Assembly: GCA_036494815.1 (NCBI GenBank)
Contig: DASXNV010000023.1
Location: 70,873 to 134,872 of the forward strand
Direction: 5' to 3'
DNA length: 64,000 nt
From: Poindextera sp036494815
GTDB taxonomy: Bacteria > Pseudomonadota > Alphaproteobacteria > Caulobacterales > Caulobacteraceae
This document shows, piece by piece, positions 8,159 through 17,615 of the stretch (positions are counted from its first letter, which is position 1; every line of letters begins with the position of its first letter). The notes beneath the pieces were generated by a model. It did no database searches. It was given only the letters and a program-made list of their open reading frames with translations, and had not been told where the DNA came from. Made by a program: the position numbers and the translations under genes.

Positions 8159-8926
8159 ATGACCAATCTGTTCGATCTTTCCGGCCGCGTGGCCGTGATC
8201 ACCGGTGGCAATGGCGGCATTGGCCTGGCCATGGCCAAGGCCCTGGCCAGCGCGGGCGCAGATATTCTGATCGCCGGCCGCAACGCCGAGAAGAACGTCG
8301 CCGCGGCGGCGCAGATCGCAGACCTGGACGTGCGCGCCGAGACCTTGGTGGTGGACGTCACCGAGGAAGCTGGCTGCCACGCCATGATCGCCGCCGCCGT
8401 TGAGCGCCTCGGCCGATTGGACATCCTGGTCAACAACGCCGGCATCAGCCTGGCCGGGCGGCCGGAATCCCTGAGCCTGGAGAAGTTCCGCGCTGTGCTC
8501 GACACCAACCTGACCTCCACCTTCGTCTGCGCCCAGGCCGCTTATCCGGTGATGAAGGCCCAAGGGTCGGGCAAGGTGATCAATATCGGCTCCATGTATT
8601 CCGTCTTCGGCGGTCCGTTCGTGCCGGCCTACGCCGCCAGCAAGGGCGCGGTGGTGCAGCTGACCAAGTCGCAGGCCACCGCCTGGGCTGCGGACAATAT
8701 CCAGGTCAACGCCATCCTGCCCGGCTGGATCGACACCGATATGAGCCGCCGCGCTCGGACCCGCGCGCCTGACTTCGAGGCGGCCATCACCGCGCGCACG
8801 CCGGCCGGCCGTTGGGGCGATCCGGAAGACTTGGCAGGCGTCGCCATATTTTTGAGCAGCAACGCCTCAAATTTCATCGCTGGGGCGACCATCGCCGTGG
8901 ACGGCGGCTTCTCAGTTTCAGGATAG
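8159..8926 (+). CDS. Short-chain dehydrogenase/reductase
   Basis: A 255-residue classical SDR. It has TGGNGGIG near residues 13-20, NNAG, the catalytic Ser in NIGSMYSV, and YAASK with the catalytic Tyr and Lys. The Arg in IAGRNAEK after the second strand suits NADP. The sequence resembles gluconate 5-dehydrogenase and 3-oxoacyl-ACP reductase-like SDRs, so the substrate is open. It follows the PaaG-like gene by 6 bases and probably works on the same acyl-CoA or a related hydroxy compound. Confidence 0.87.
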   Translation: MTNLFDLSGRVAVITGGNGGIGLAMAKALASAGADILIAGRNAEKNVAAAAQIADLDVRAETLVVDVTEEAGCHAMIAAAVERLGRLDILVNNAGISLAGRPESLSLEKFRAVLDTNLTSTFVCAQAAYPVMKAQGSGKVINIGSMYSVFGGPFVPAYAASKGAVVQLTKSQATAWAADNIQVNAILPGWIDTDMSRRARTRAPDFEAAITARTPAGRWGDPEDLAGVAIFLSSNASNFIAGATIAVDGGFSVSG

Positions 8927-9021
8927 GGCGGCCCGCCACACCAGGCATTGATCGCGGACCCTGAGCGGACTAGGGGAAAGCCGCCCCTGGCTTCACGTTA
9001 CGGAAAGCGCGCCGATCCGCC

Positions 9022-11709
9022 ATGACCGCCCTCCAAACCACCGTCGGCGAAGGCCGCAGCGGCGTGCGCCTGTTGGGCCGCTTGCTGGGCGACGTGATCC
9101 GCGAGCAAGAGGGCCAACAGGTCTTCAACCTGATCGAGGACATCCGCCGCCGGTCGGTGGGTGAACACCGCCAGGGCGAGGTCGATCCAGAGCTGGAGGG
9201 TATCCTCCACGCTCTGACCTTGGACCAGGCCCGCCTGCTGATCCGCGGTTTCGCCATCTTTTCCCAGCTGGCCAATATCGCGGACGATCACCATTCGCGC
9301 CGTCAGGAGGGCCTGGCCGACCCGTTCTCGCAATTGGGGGAGAGTCATGCCGTCGCTTCAGCCAACGCGATCAGCTTTTTGAACCAGGCGGTGCTCACCC
9401 CCGTGCTCACCGCCCACCCCACCGAGGTGCGCCGCAAAAGCATCCTGGATCGCGAACTGGCCATCGCCGAGTGGCTGCAGCAGACCGACGGACGCATGCG
9501 GGCCACCGACCGCTCCAATGTGGAAGCCGAGCTGAAGCGCGAGATCCGCACCCTGTGGCAGACGCGCATGCTGCGCTCGGTGCGCCTGAATGTCACCGAC
9601 GAGATCGAAAACGTCATCTCGATCTTCCGCCTGACCTTCCTCAAGCAGCTGCCGGTGCTCAAGCGCCGACTGGCGCGCCTGCTGGGCGTGAGTGGTCCGC
9701 TGCCGGCCTGCGTCCAGGTCGGCTCCTGGGTCGGCGGGGACCGCGACGGCAATCCCTTCGTCAATGCTCAGACCCTGGAATACGCCGTCACCCATCAGGG
9801 CGAGTTGGTGCTGGACCATCTGTTGGATGAGCTCCATGTGCTGGGCTCAGAACTGTCCCTGTCCGCCGATTTTTCCACCATCAGCGCGGGCCTGGCCGAC
9901 CTGGCCCAGGCCAGCGGCGACCACAATGACAACCGCGACGACGAGCCATATCGCCGCGCCCTGGTGGGCTGCTACGCCCGGCTGGCGGCGACGCGCACCG
10001 CGATCTTGGGCCGCCCGCCGGGGCGGACATCGATCATCGCCGCCAAACCCTATGCCAGCCCGCAGGCGCTGATCGGCGACCTGGATGTCGTCGCCCGTTC
10101 TCTGACCCTGGGCGGCGGCCGCGACCTAGCCGAGGGGCGACTGGCCGATCTGCGCGAGACCGTGTCCACCTTCGGCTTCCACCTGGCGGTGATGGACCTG
10201 CGCCAGAACGCCGATGTGCACGAGCGGGTGGTGGCCGAACTCATGGCCAAGGCCGGGGTCACGGACGACTATCTGGGCCTGACCGAAGCCACCCGTGTGG
10301 CCTTGCTCAACAACGAGCTTTCCAGCCCCCGCATCCTACGATCGCCGTATGCCGGCTATTCGGAAGAGACGTTGAAGGAGCTGGGCGTAGTGGACGCCGC
10401 CGCGCGCCTGCGCCAGCGGTTCGGCGACGGGGCCATCGCCAACTATGTGATCTCCAAGGCCGCCAGCGTCTCGGACATGTTGGAAGTGGCCATCTTGCTC
10501 AAGGAAGCTGGCCTGTTCATCCCGGGCGAGCGGCCCACCTGCGCCCTACGCATCGTGCCCCTATTCGAGACCATCGACGACCTGCGCGCCGGCGCCGAGA
10601 TCATGGCCGCCTATTTCGACCTGCCGCTGGCCCGGGCGATCATCACCCACCAGGGCGACCTGCAGGAAGTGATGATCGGCTATTCCGACAGCAACAAGGA
10701 TGGCGGCTACGTCACCTCCAACTGGGAGATTCGCAGCGCCATCAACGCCCTGGCCAGCCTGTTCGCCTCCCGTGGGGTGGGCCTGCGCACCTTCCACGGC
10801 CGCGGCGGCGCGGTGGGCCGCGGCGGCGGGCCAAGCTTCGAAGCCATCCAGGCCCTGCCCCCCAGCGCCCTTGGCCACGGCATTCGCATCACCGAGCAGG
10901 GCGAGGTGGTGGCCAGCAAATACGGGCATCCCCTGGCCGGCCTGCTAAGCCTGGAGACCATCGTCGCCGGCGCCCTGCTGGGCAATTTCGCCGACAAGCC
11001 GGACGCCGCCGATGGGCCGGACGCCGAGCTTTTAGCCGCGCTCAGCGCCCAGGCCTTCGCCGCCTACCGCGCCTTGGTCTATGAGACGCCCAATTTCGAG
11101 GTCTATTTCCGCCAGTCGACCCCGCTGGGCGAGATCGCAGACCTGAAGATCGGCAGCCGCCCGGCCTCACGCACCGCCTCCACCCGCATCGAGGACCTGC
11201 GCGCCATCCCCTGGGTATTCAGTTGGTCGCAGGCGAGGGTGATGCTGCCAGGCTGGTTCGGTTTCGGGTCCGCGGTCAAGGCGGTCTCGGACTCGTCGCC
11301 TTGCGCGATGGAGCGGCTGCAGGCGCTCTATGCCGTCTCGCCCTTTTTCCGCTCGGTGGTGTCGAACCTGGAAATGGTCATGGCCAAGTCCAGCCTGCCG
11401 ATCGCCGCCCGCTACGCCTCCCTGGTCGAAGACAAGGAGCTTCGGGACTCGGTCTTCGCGCGAATCCGCCAAGAATGGCGCGCCACGCAACAGGCGGTTC
11501 TGGCCATCGCTGGCCAGACCGAACTGCTGGAGCACAACCCGCGCCTGGCCCAGTCAATCCTTGTGCGCCTGCCCTATATCGATCCGCTGAACGTGTTGCA
11601 GGTGGAATTGCTCAGCCGTCACCGCGCCGGCGAGATCGAAGACGGCCTGCGCCGCGGCATCCACATGTCGATCAACGGGATTTCAGCGGGGCTCAGAAAC
11701 AGCGGTTAG
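9022..11709 (+). CDS. ppc: Phosphoenolpyruvate carboxylase
   Basis: An 895-residue enzyme that carboxylates PEP with bicarbonate to oxaloacetate, an anaplerotic reaction feeding the TCA cycle. Length matches the bacterial family (about 880-910). The diagnostic motifs are all present: LTAHPTEVRRK with the catalytic His (near residue 132), VGGDRDGNPFV, the glycine-rich loop FHGRGGAVGRGGGPS (near 590), the phosphate-binding region GYSDSNKDGGY, and the C-terminal NSG end (RNSG) typical of the family. It is monocistronic, with 95 bases before it, and ends 3 bases from the convergent hybrid kinase gene. I saw no allosteric leader or unusual insertion. Confidence 0.98.
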   Translation: MTALQTTVGEGRSGVRLLGRLLGDVIREQEGQQVFNLIEDIRRRSVGEHRQGEVDPELEGILHALTLDQARLLIRGFAIFSQLANIADDHHSRRQEGLADPFSQLGESHAVASANAISFLNQAVLTPVLTAHPTEVRRKSILDRELAIAEWLQQTDGRMRATDRSNVEAELKREIRTLWQTRMLRSVRLNVTDEIENVISIFRLTFLKQLPVLKRRLARLLGVSGPLPACVQVGSWVGGDRDGNPFVNAQTLEYAVTHQGELVLDHLLDELHVLGSELSLSADFSTISAGLADLAQASGDHNDNRDDEPYRRALVGCYARLAATRTAILGRPPGRTSIIAAKPYASPQALIGDLDVVARSLTLGGGRDLAEGRLADLRETVSTFGFHLAVMDLRQNADVHERVVAELMAKAGVTDDYLGLTEATRVALLNNELSSPRILRSPYAGYSEETLKELGVVDAAARLRQRFGDGAIANYVISKAASVSDMLEVAILLKEAGLFIPGERPTCALRIVPLFETIDDLRAGAEIMAAYFDLPLARAIITHQGDLQEVMIGYSDSNKDGGYVTSNWEIRSAINALASLFASRGVGLRTFHGRGGAVGRGGGPSFEAIQALPPSALGHGIRITEQGEVVASKYGHPLAGLLSLETIVAGALLGNFADKPDAADGPDAELLAALSAQAFAAYRALVYETPNFEVYFRQSTPLGEIADLKIGSRPASRTASTRIEDLRAIPWVFSWSQARVMLPGWFGFGSAVKAVSDSSPCAMERLQALYAVSPFFRSVVSNLEMVMAKSSLPIAARYASLVEDKELRDSVFARIRQEWRATQQAVLAIAGQTELLEHNPRLAQSILVRLPYIDPLNVLQVELLSRHRAGEIEDGLRRGIHMSINGISAGLRNSG

Positions 11710-11712
11710 GCC

Positions 11713-14292
11713 TCAGACCACGCCCGCCTGCCTGGCGTGGCCGGTGTCGATGATGGCGCGGGCTATGGCCTGGACCAAGGCGTCGGCGCGTATGGGCTTT
11801 GAGAGGTGCTCGTCAGCGCCGGCGGCGTGGCTGGCGCGCACGTGCTCGTCCAGGGCGTTGGCGGTGAGCATGATTACGGGCGTGCGCGGGCGGTTGGTCT
11901 CGCGCTCGAGCGAGCGCAGCGCCGCGGTGGCCGAGAGCCCATCCAGCTCGGGCATCTGCATGTCCATCAGCACCACGTCATAGGCCTGGGACTGCAGGCG
12001 CTGCAGGGCCAGGGCGCCGTTCTCGACGATATCGAGATCGACGCCAAAGGTGTCCAGGATCAGCTGAATGACCTTCTGATTGGTCGGATGGTCTTCGGCC
12101 AGCAGGATGCGGCAGCCGTCCAGGCTGAAGCCGTCGTCGCTGTCCTCGATGACCTCTGCCACCTCGGCCTGCGCCCGCGGCAGCGGCAGAACGAACTCGA
12201 ACGTCGAACCCAAGCCCGGGCGCGAAATCACGTCGATGGTCCCGCCCATGAGCTCAACCAAGGAGCGGCTGATGGCGAGGCCCAGACCGGTGCCGCCGAA
12301 CCGCCGGCGGATGGAGGCGTCGGCCTGTTCGAAGCGTCGAAACAGGCGGGCGCGGATCTCGTCGTCGAAGCCGATGCCGGTGTCGGTGACGGCGAAGCGC
12401 AGGCCTAGGGGACCGCCGTCGACGCTCAAGCTCACCCAGCCGGTCTCAGTGAACTTCACCGCATTGCTCAGAAGGTTGGACAGGACCTGGGTCAGGCGCA
12501 CGGAGTCGCCGCGATAGTACCCGCCCAGGGCGGGATCCACCGCCCACCCGAAAGTAAGCCCCTTGGTCTCTGCGGCGGCGCGGTGCAGTTCGGCGATGCG
12601 CGCGACCACCGCCTCCAGCGACATCACCTCTTCGTTCAAGGTGATTTCGCCAGCCTCGATCTTGGAGAAGTCGAGAATATCGGTCAGCACCTGCTCCAAC
12701 AGCCGGCCGGAGGAGACGATCAGCTCGGCCAGTTCGCGGTCTCGGTCGGTCTGCTGATTGCGGCTCAGGGTCTCAGAGATGGCGATGACGCCGTTGAGCG
12801 GAGTGCGAAGCTCGTGGCTCATATTGGCCAGGAAGCGGGATTTTTCCGTATTGGCCCGTTCCAGTTCGGCGGTGCGCTCGCGCACGCGCTGTTCCAGGGA
12901 CGACAAAACGGCGTCGACCTTCTCGCGCTCCTGGCGCAGGGCGCGGGCCAGGACCCCGATCTCATCCTGCCGTTGCTCGACCGCGAACACCTCATGCCCG
13001 GCCCGCGCCTCGCCATTTTCCGACGCGCAGCTGTCGGCCAGGGTTTCCAGCGGCCCGACAATGGTGCGCCGCGCCAGAGAGACGACCAACAGGGTCTGGA
13101 ACAGGGCCGCAATCAGGCCGATCAGCAGCACCCAGGACGCGGACCAGGCCGCGGACCAGATGACGGCGGCCTTGGGATAGGTCTCGAGCAGGTACCAGTT
13201 GGGGCCGGAGAGTTGGCCATAGGCCACGATCTGAGACCCGTCTGGGCTGGTGATCACGCCGGTCTTGCGTCCATCCCGTTTGATGGCCGTCGCAAGCGCC
13301 TTGAGGCTTAAGGACTTTTCGTAAGCCGCGACCTCTTCGGGCGAGGCCGCGCCTTGTTTGGCGAATTGTGGCGAGGCGATCAACTCACCGTCGTTCATCA
13401 CCACAAGACTGGTCGCCCCGGGCAAGGAGTGCCGCACGGCATCGACGAAGAAGCTGGTTAGGTCGATCGACGATCCAAACGAGCCCACATAGCGGCCGCG
13501 CAGATAGACCGGCGTCAGGCAGGCAGAAGCCAGCCGCTCGCCATGGGTGTTCTGGATCAGGCGCTGCAACGTGGTGCAGCGGGTCTGGCGCAGGGGATCC
13601 AGCGCCGGCCCGGTGAGCGAGGACATCTGTTCCTGACTGAGGTCCAGATCCGCCGGCGCGTCGTGGCGATAGAACATCAGCCGGTCCGGCCGGTCCGGGC
13701 CGAACACCACCAGCCGGGTTCCAGGAATGAAGAAGTAGAAATTGTCATAGGTGTCGTGCGCCGCACGGCCAAAATCCGACACCACGTCGAAGGCGGCGGC
13801 CATGGCGACCTTCTGATCCATGGTCAGGACGTCTGCGTGGGCGATCAGGGCGCCCATGCCGTAGGTGTATTCGCCATCGGGGGCCATCGCCCCATCGAAG
13901 TCCTGCGCTCGGCTGCGGCGCGTGCCGTCGCCGAAGCGGGGATAATAGGCGTCCATGAGCCGATCGGCGGTCGCTGGATCCAGGCGATCGACCCTTTGCA
14001 CAAGATCCTTGGCGGCGGCCTGCTGCACTGATGTCAGATTGGTGAAGCGCTTGTCGACATTGGAGCTGCGCTCGCGCACATAGTCGCCGAGATAGCTGAG
14101 CTGGCGCGTCGAAAGCTCATGCTGGAAGATGATGAACGCGCCAACCGACCCCAAGGCGGTGACGATGAGCGCCGTGAGCCCCACTCCGATCAGAAATCTG
14201 CGCGACAGCGACTGCATTTCAGCCCAGATAGACAGGGATTGGAAACTAAAGTCCGACGATTGACGTAACGTTGATGCGGCGGATTGACACAT
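11713..14292 (-). CDS. Hybrid sensor histidine kinase with C-terminal receiver
   Basis: An 859-residue membrane sensor kinase. Order: transmembrane helix (about 33-56), periplasmic sensor region of about 310 residues that looks Cache-like, second membrane helix (about 376-405), a HAMP-like linker and coiled coil, HisKA with the phosphorylated His493 in NMSHELRTPLN, HATPase with N box around 604-614, DTGIGF and GTGLGLAIS, then a receiver with Asp777 in VLMDMQMP, Thr810 and Lys832. It should autophosphorylate and pass phosphate to its own receiver and on to an Hpt protein. No Hpt or regulator gene is adjacent. The first ATG (14292) has a GGAAAGGG run; an internal ATG at 14217 would start just before the first helix. 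Confidence 0.93.
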   Translation of the reverse strand: MCQSAASTLRQSSDFSFQSLSIWAEMQSLSRRFLIGVGLTALIVTALGSVGAFIIFQHELSTRQLSYLGDYVRERSSNVDKRFTNLTSVQQAAAKDLVQRVDRLDPATADRLMDAYYPRFGDGTRRSRAQDFDGAMAPDGEYTYGMGALIAHADVLTMDQKVAMAAAFDVVSDFGRAAHDTYDNFYFFIPGTRLVVFGPDRPDRLMFYRHDAPADLDLSQEQMSSLTGPALDPLRQTRCTTLQRLIQNTHGERLASACLTPVYLRGRYVGSFGSSIDLTSFFVDAVRHSLPGATSLVVMNDGELIASPQFAKQGAASPEEVAAYEKSLSLKALATAIKRDGRKTGVITSPDGSQIVAYGQLSGPNWYLLETYPKAAVIWSAAWSASWVLLIGLIAALFQTLLVVSLARRTIVGPLETLADSCASENGEARAGHEVFAVEQRQDEIGVLARALRQEREKVDAVLSSLEQRVRERTAELERANTEKSRFLANMSHELRTPLNGVIAISETLSRNQQTDRDRELAELIVSSGRLLEQVLTDILDFSKIEAGEITLNEEVMSLEAVVARIAELHRAAAETKGLTFGWAVDPALGGYYRGDSVRLTQVLSNLLSNAVKFTETGWVSLSVDGGPLGLRFAVTDTGIGFDDEIRARLFRRFEQADASIRRRFGGTGLGLAISRSLVELMGGTIDVISRPGLGSTFEFVLPLPRAQAEVAEVIEDSDDGFSLDGCRILLAEDHPTNQKVIQLILDTFGVDLDIVENGALALQRLQSQAYDVVLMDMQMPELDGLSATAALRSLERETNRPRTPVIMLTANALDEHVRASHAAGADEHLSKPIRADALVQAIARAIIDTGHARQAGVV

Positions 14293-14450
14293 ATCCCTTT
14301 CCGGCTACCAAGGCGCCCGCCGCTCGTTCCTGGCCTCTGGCCCGGTTGGCGATTGGATGCGAAAAGGCGAGACGGTGCGCCGGCGGCCCATTCCCGTGGC
14401 GCCGCCGGATGAAAGCGAATGGACAGGCGTCTTAGGAACGGAGCGAACTG

Positions 14451-14783
14451 GTGAGCGATATGATCGAGAAGCCCTGGGCCCTGATGCGCCACCACGCAGG
14501 CTGGGCCGACGTGTTCCGCATCGAGGGAGAAACCGCCGACGCCGTCACCGGCTTCTATCCCGACCGCGAGACCGTGGGCCCGCCGGTCACCTACAGCGTG
14601 CGCGCTGTCCTGGCCCGCTTTCCGACCTTTGAAGGCGCCCACGCCGCGCGCGAGGGCGGCGTCGCCGAGTGGCGCAAGCACGACGTGGCTGTACGCGAAG
14701 CCGAGGCCGCGCTGAAGGCGGCCGAGCAGACCCGCGAAAAGGCCTGGACCGACTGGCTAAAGGCCGCCGCCGCGGAATCCTGA
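14451..14783 (+). CDS. Hypothetical protein, 110 residues
   Basis: I do not recognise this small soluble protein. The N-terminal half has a compact alpha/beta look (MRHHAGWADVFRIEG, then a segment ending SVRAVLARFPTF), and the C-terminal half is a highly charged helix rich in Ala, Glu and Lys that could form a coiled coil. The GTG at 14451 is supported by GGAG 7 bases upstream. No signal peptide or membrane helix. A strong hairpin follows before glpK. Codon use looks normal for the window, which supports real coding. Confidence 0.6.
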   Translation: MSDMIEKPWALMRHHAGWADVFRIEGETADAVTGFYPDRETVGPPVTYSVRAVLARFPTFEGAHAAREGGVAEWRKHDVAVREAEAALKAAEQTREKAWTDWLKAAAAES

Positions 14784-14822
14784 AGGCTGCGGCATAAGCC
14801 GAACGCATAGGCTCAGGCGAAA

Positions 14823-14854
14823 ATGACGGTTCAAGCCAAGCTTTGAACCGTCAT
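14823..14854. terminator. Perfect 12-bp hairpin before glpK
   Basis: ATGACGGTTCAA (14823-14834) and TTGAACCGTCAT (14843-14854) form a perfect 12-base stem with an 8-base loop. It lies 40 bases after the small gene and 43 bases before glpK. It may be that gene's terminator; the symmetry could also serve a dimeric regulator of glpK. There is no T-run. Confidence 0.55.
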
Positions 14855-14897
14855 AGTCTGCGGGCGGACATCAAGAACAAGGGCGCTGCAAACCCCC

Positions 14898-16385
14898 ATG
14901 ACCCGCTACGTCGTCGCTATCGACCAAGGCACCACCTCCTCCCGCTGCATCGTGTTCGACCAGGCGGGAGCGATCGCGGCGATCGACCAGCGCGAACACC
15001 GGCAGATCTTCCCCAAGCCCGGCTGGGTCGAGCACGATGCGCTGGAGATCTGGGCCAATGTGGAGGCCTCGGTTCGCGGGGCGTTGGGCAAGCTGTCCAT
15101 CCAGGCTTCGGACCTGGCCGCGGTGGGCATCACCAACCAGCGGGAGACCACCCTGGTCTGGAACAAGGCCACCGGCGAGCCGATCCACAACGCCATCGTC
15201 TGGCAAGACACCCGCACTGACCGGCTGGTGCGCAACCTGGGAGGCGAGGCTGGCCAGGATCGCTTCCGCGACCGCTGCGGCCTCCCCTTAGCCACCTATT
15301 TCTCAGGCCCCAAGATCCGCTGGCTGCTGGACGAGGTTTCGGGCGCCCGCGCGGCGGCCGAGGCCGGGGAACTGCTGTTCGGCACCATGGACAGCTGGCT
15401 GATCTGGAAACTGACCGGCCGTCACGTCACCGACGTGACCAACGCCAGCCGCACCATGCTGATGAACCTTAAGACCCTCGACTGGGACGAAACCCTGTTG
15501 CAGGCCATCGGGGTTCCGCGGGCGATGCTGCCTGAAATCCGCTCGTCATCCGAAATCTACGGGGCGGCCACCGGCGTGCTGGACGGCGTTCCCGTGGCGT
15601 CGGCCCTGGGCGACCAGCAAGCCGCCCTGTTCGGCCAGACCTGTTTCTCGCCCGGGGAGGGCAAGTGCACCTATGGCACCGGCGCCTTTCTGCTGGTCAA
15701 TACCGGCGACCAGCCGGTCGCCTCGGCCAGCGGGCTTTTGACCACGGTCGGCTACCGCATCGGCGAGGCCCCGGCCGTCTATGCCCTGGAAGGCTCCATC
15801 GCCGTCGCCGGCTCGCTGGTGCAGTGGGTGCGTGACAATCTGGGCCTGATCCAAACAGCGCCGGAGATCGAGACCCTCGCGCGCAGCGTGGAGGACAATG
15901 GCGGCTGCTATTTCGTGCCCGCCTTTTCCGGCCTGTTCGCCCCCTACTGGCGATCCGACGCGCGCGGCGTCATCGCCGGCCTGACCGGCTATATCACCAA
16001 GGGCCACATCGCCCGCGCGGTGCTGGAAGCCACGGCCTGGCAGACCCGCGAAGTGGTGGACGCCATGGCCGCCGATTCCGGCGTGGCCCTGACCGCGCTG
16101 AAGGTGGATGGCGGCATGACCACAAACGGCCTGCTCATGCAGATCCAGGCCGATGTCCTAGGCGCGCCGGTGGTTCGGCCGGCCATTACCGAGACGACCT
16201 GCCTGGGCGCCGCCTATGCGGCGGGGCTGGCGGTGGGCTTCTGGCCCGATGTGGAAAGCCTGCGCGCCAATTGGCGCAAGGACGCCGAATGGACGCCGGC
16301 CCTGGCGGCCGACGATCGCGAGCGGGAATTCGGCCGCTGGAAAAAAGCCGTTCAGCGCACGCTCGACTGGGTCGATCCGGACTGA
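14898..16385 (+). CDS. glpK: Glycerol kinase
   Basis: A 495-residue FGGY-family kinase that makes sn-glycerol 3-phosphate from glycerol and ATP. The N-terminal phosphate loop IDQGTTSSR (residues 8-16), WVEHD, NQRETT, the substrate segment WQDTRT, GDQQAALFGQ, and the C-terminal VDGGMTTNGLLMQ with LGAAYAAGLAVGFW are those of glycerol kinase, and length is exact for the family. No glpF, glpD or glpR gene is next to it, so it stands alone in this window. A 12-bp hairpin lies 43 bases upstream. Confidence 0.97.
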   Translation: MTRYVVAIDQGTTSSRCIVFDQAGAIAAIDQREHRQIFPKPGWVEHDALEIWANVEASVRGALGKLSIQASDLAAVGITNQRETTLVWNKATGEPIHNAIVWQDTRTDRLVRNLGGEAGQDRFRDRCGLPLATYFSGPKIRWLLDEVSGARAAAEAGELLFGTMDSWLIWKLTGRHVTDVTNASRTMLMNLKTLDWDETLLQAIGVPRAMLPEIRSSSEIYGAATGVLDGVPVASALGDQQAALFGQTCFSPGEGKCTYGTGAFLLVNTGDQPVASASGLLTTVGYRIGEAPAVYALEGSIAVAGSLVQWVRDNLGLIQTAPEIETLARSVEDNGGCYFVPAFSGLFAPYWRSDARGVIAGLTGYITKGHIARAVLEATAWQTREVVDAMAADSGVALTALKVDGGMTTNGLLMQIQADVLGAPVVRPAITETTCLGAAYAAGLAVGFWPDVESLRANWRKDAEWTPALAADDREREFGRWKKAVQRTLDWVDPD

Positions 16386-16492
16386 ACCCGAGCTTTTTTG
16401 GAACCTTTGCTTTAGGCGGTCATTTCTCCTGGGCAGGGACATTCAGCGTCGACGCCGAGCGAGGCGCCACGCCAGCCAAAAAGGATATCACC

Positions 16493-16786
16493 ATGGGGAA
16501 ATCAGGTTTCATCGCGGCGAGCCTCGCGGCCGCCGCCCTCGCCCTGACCGCCGGCGCCTCAGATGCGCAGACCTATCACCACCATCATCGCCACCATCGT
16601 GACGATCGCTGCCGGGCGGATCAGCGCCATGCGGCCAACACCGGCACTGTCGTCGGCGCCCTCGGCGGCGCCCTGGCCGGTAATGCGCTGTCTCACGGCG
16701 GTGGACGCACCGGCGGCACCCTGATCGGCGCCGGCGTCGGCGCGGTGGCCGGACACCAGATCGCCAAGAACAACCACCGCTGTTAG
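16493..16786 (+). CDS. Secreted glycine-zipper (2TM domain) protein
   Basis: A 97-residue protein with a signal peptide (residues 1-25, cleavage after SDA-Q or close by), a histidine-rich stretch (HHHHRHHRDDRCR) and a glycine-zipper hairpin (GTVVGALGGALAGNAL then GTLIGAGVGAVAGHQIA), followed by a basic end with a final Cys. This matches the Rickettsia 17 kDa/glycine-zipper 2TM class of envelope proteins, which tend to associate with the outer membrane. The His cluster may bind metal ions. The ATG at 16493 is preceded by AAGGA at a good distance. It is convergent with pstB. Confidence 0.8.
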   Translation: MGKSGFIAASLAAAALALTAGASDAQTYHHHHRHHRDDRCRADQRHAANTGTVVGALGGALAGNALSHGGGRTGGTLIGAGVGAVAGHQIAKNNHRC

Positions 16787-16802
16787 GCGGCTACGGCCTT
16801 CC

Positions 16803-17615
16803 TTAGCCAAAGCGGCCGCCGATATAGTCGGCGGTGCGCCCGGCGCGGGGGTTGGTGAACAGGTCCACGGTCGGTCCGAACTCGATCAAACGGCCTAGGA
16901 ACATGAAGCCGGTATTGTCCGACACCCGCGTCGCCTGCTGCAGGTTATGGGTGACGATGACGATGGTGTAGTCCTTCTTGAGCTCGACGATGGTCTCTTC
17001 GAGCTTGGCGGTGGACAGGGGATCCAGCGCAGAGGCCGGCTCGTCCAGCAACAGCACTTCCGGCCGCACGGCGATGCCGCGGGCGACGCACAGGCGCTGC
17101 TGCTGGCCGCCGGACAGGCTCAGGCCCGACTGCTTCAGCTTGTCCTTGACCTCTTCCCACAGGGCCGCGCGGCGCAGGGATTCCTCGACCCGCTGGTCCA
17201 TCTCGGCCTTGGAGAGCCCCTCATAGAGGCGCACGCCGAAGGCCACATTGTCGTAGATCGACATGGGAAACGGGGTCGGCTTTTGGAACACCATGCCCAC
17301 CCGCGAACGCAAGGTGGCCACATCGACCTTGCGGTCCAGGATGTTCTCCCCGTCCAATATGATCTCGCCCACGGCGCGTTGGCCGGGATAGAGGGCGTAG
17401 ATACGGTTCATGGCCCGTAGCAGGGTGGACTTGCCGCAGCCCGAGGGACCGATCAGGGCGGTGACGCCCTTGTTCAGCACCGGCAGGGTGACGCCGTGCA
17501 GGGCCTTGTTCTTGGCGTAGAAGAACTCGAGATCCTTCACGTGCATCTTCACCTGCTCGGGCGCGAGCTCGACGGCGAATTTCTCGTAGGTCTCGGCGGT
17601 GGTGATGGCGTTCAT
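16803..17615 (-). CDS. pstB: Phosphate ABC transporter ATP-binding protein
   Basis: A 270-residue ABC ATPase that powers high-affinity phosphate import. Walker A GPSGCGKST (near residue 56), Q-loop MVFQKPTPFP (the PTPFP wording is typical of PstB), signature LSGGQQQR, Walker B VLLLDEPASALDP and the switch His in IVTHNLQQA. Its start overlaps the pstA stop by 4 bases. It is the last gene of the operon: no phoU or phoB follows; the next gene is the convergent glycine-zipper protein. Confidence 0.97.
   Translation of the reverse strand: MNAITTAETYEKFAVELAPEQVKMHVKDLEFFYAKNKALHGVTLPVLNKGVTALIGPSGCGKSTLLRAMNRIYALYPGQRAVGEIILDGENILDRKVDVATLRSRVGMVFQKPTPFPMSIYDNVAFGVRLYEGLSKAEMDQRVEESLRRAALWEEVKDKLKQSGLSLSGGQQQRLCVARGIAVRPEVLLLDEPASALDPLSTAKLEETIVELKKDYTIVIVTHNLQQATRVSDNTGFMFLGRLIEFGPTVDLFTNPRAGRTADYIGGRFG

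Noticed and set aside
16558..16620. His-rich run as an engineered tag or zinc finger
   Set aside because: It lies in the mature part of a secreted glycine-zipper protein and is irregular; a natural His-rich segment is enough explanation.
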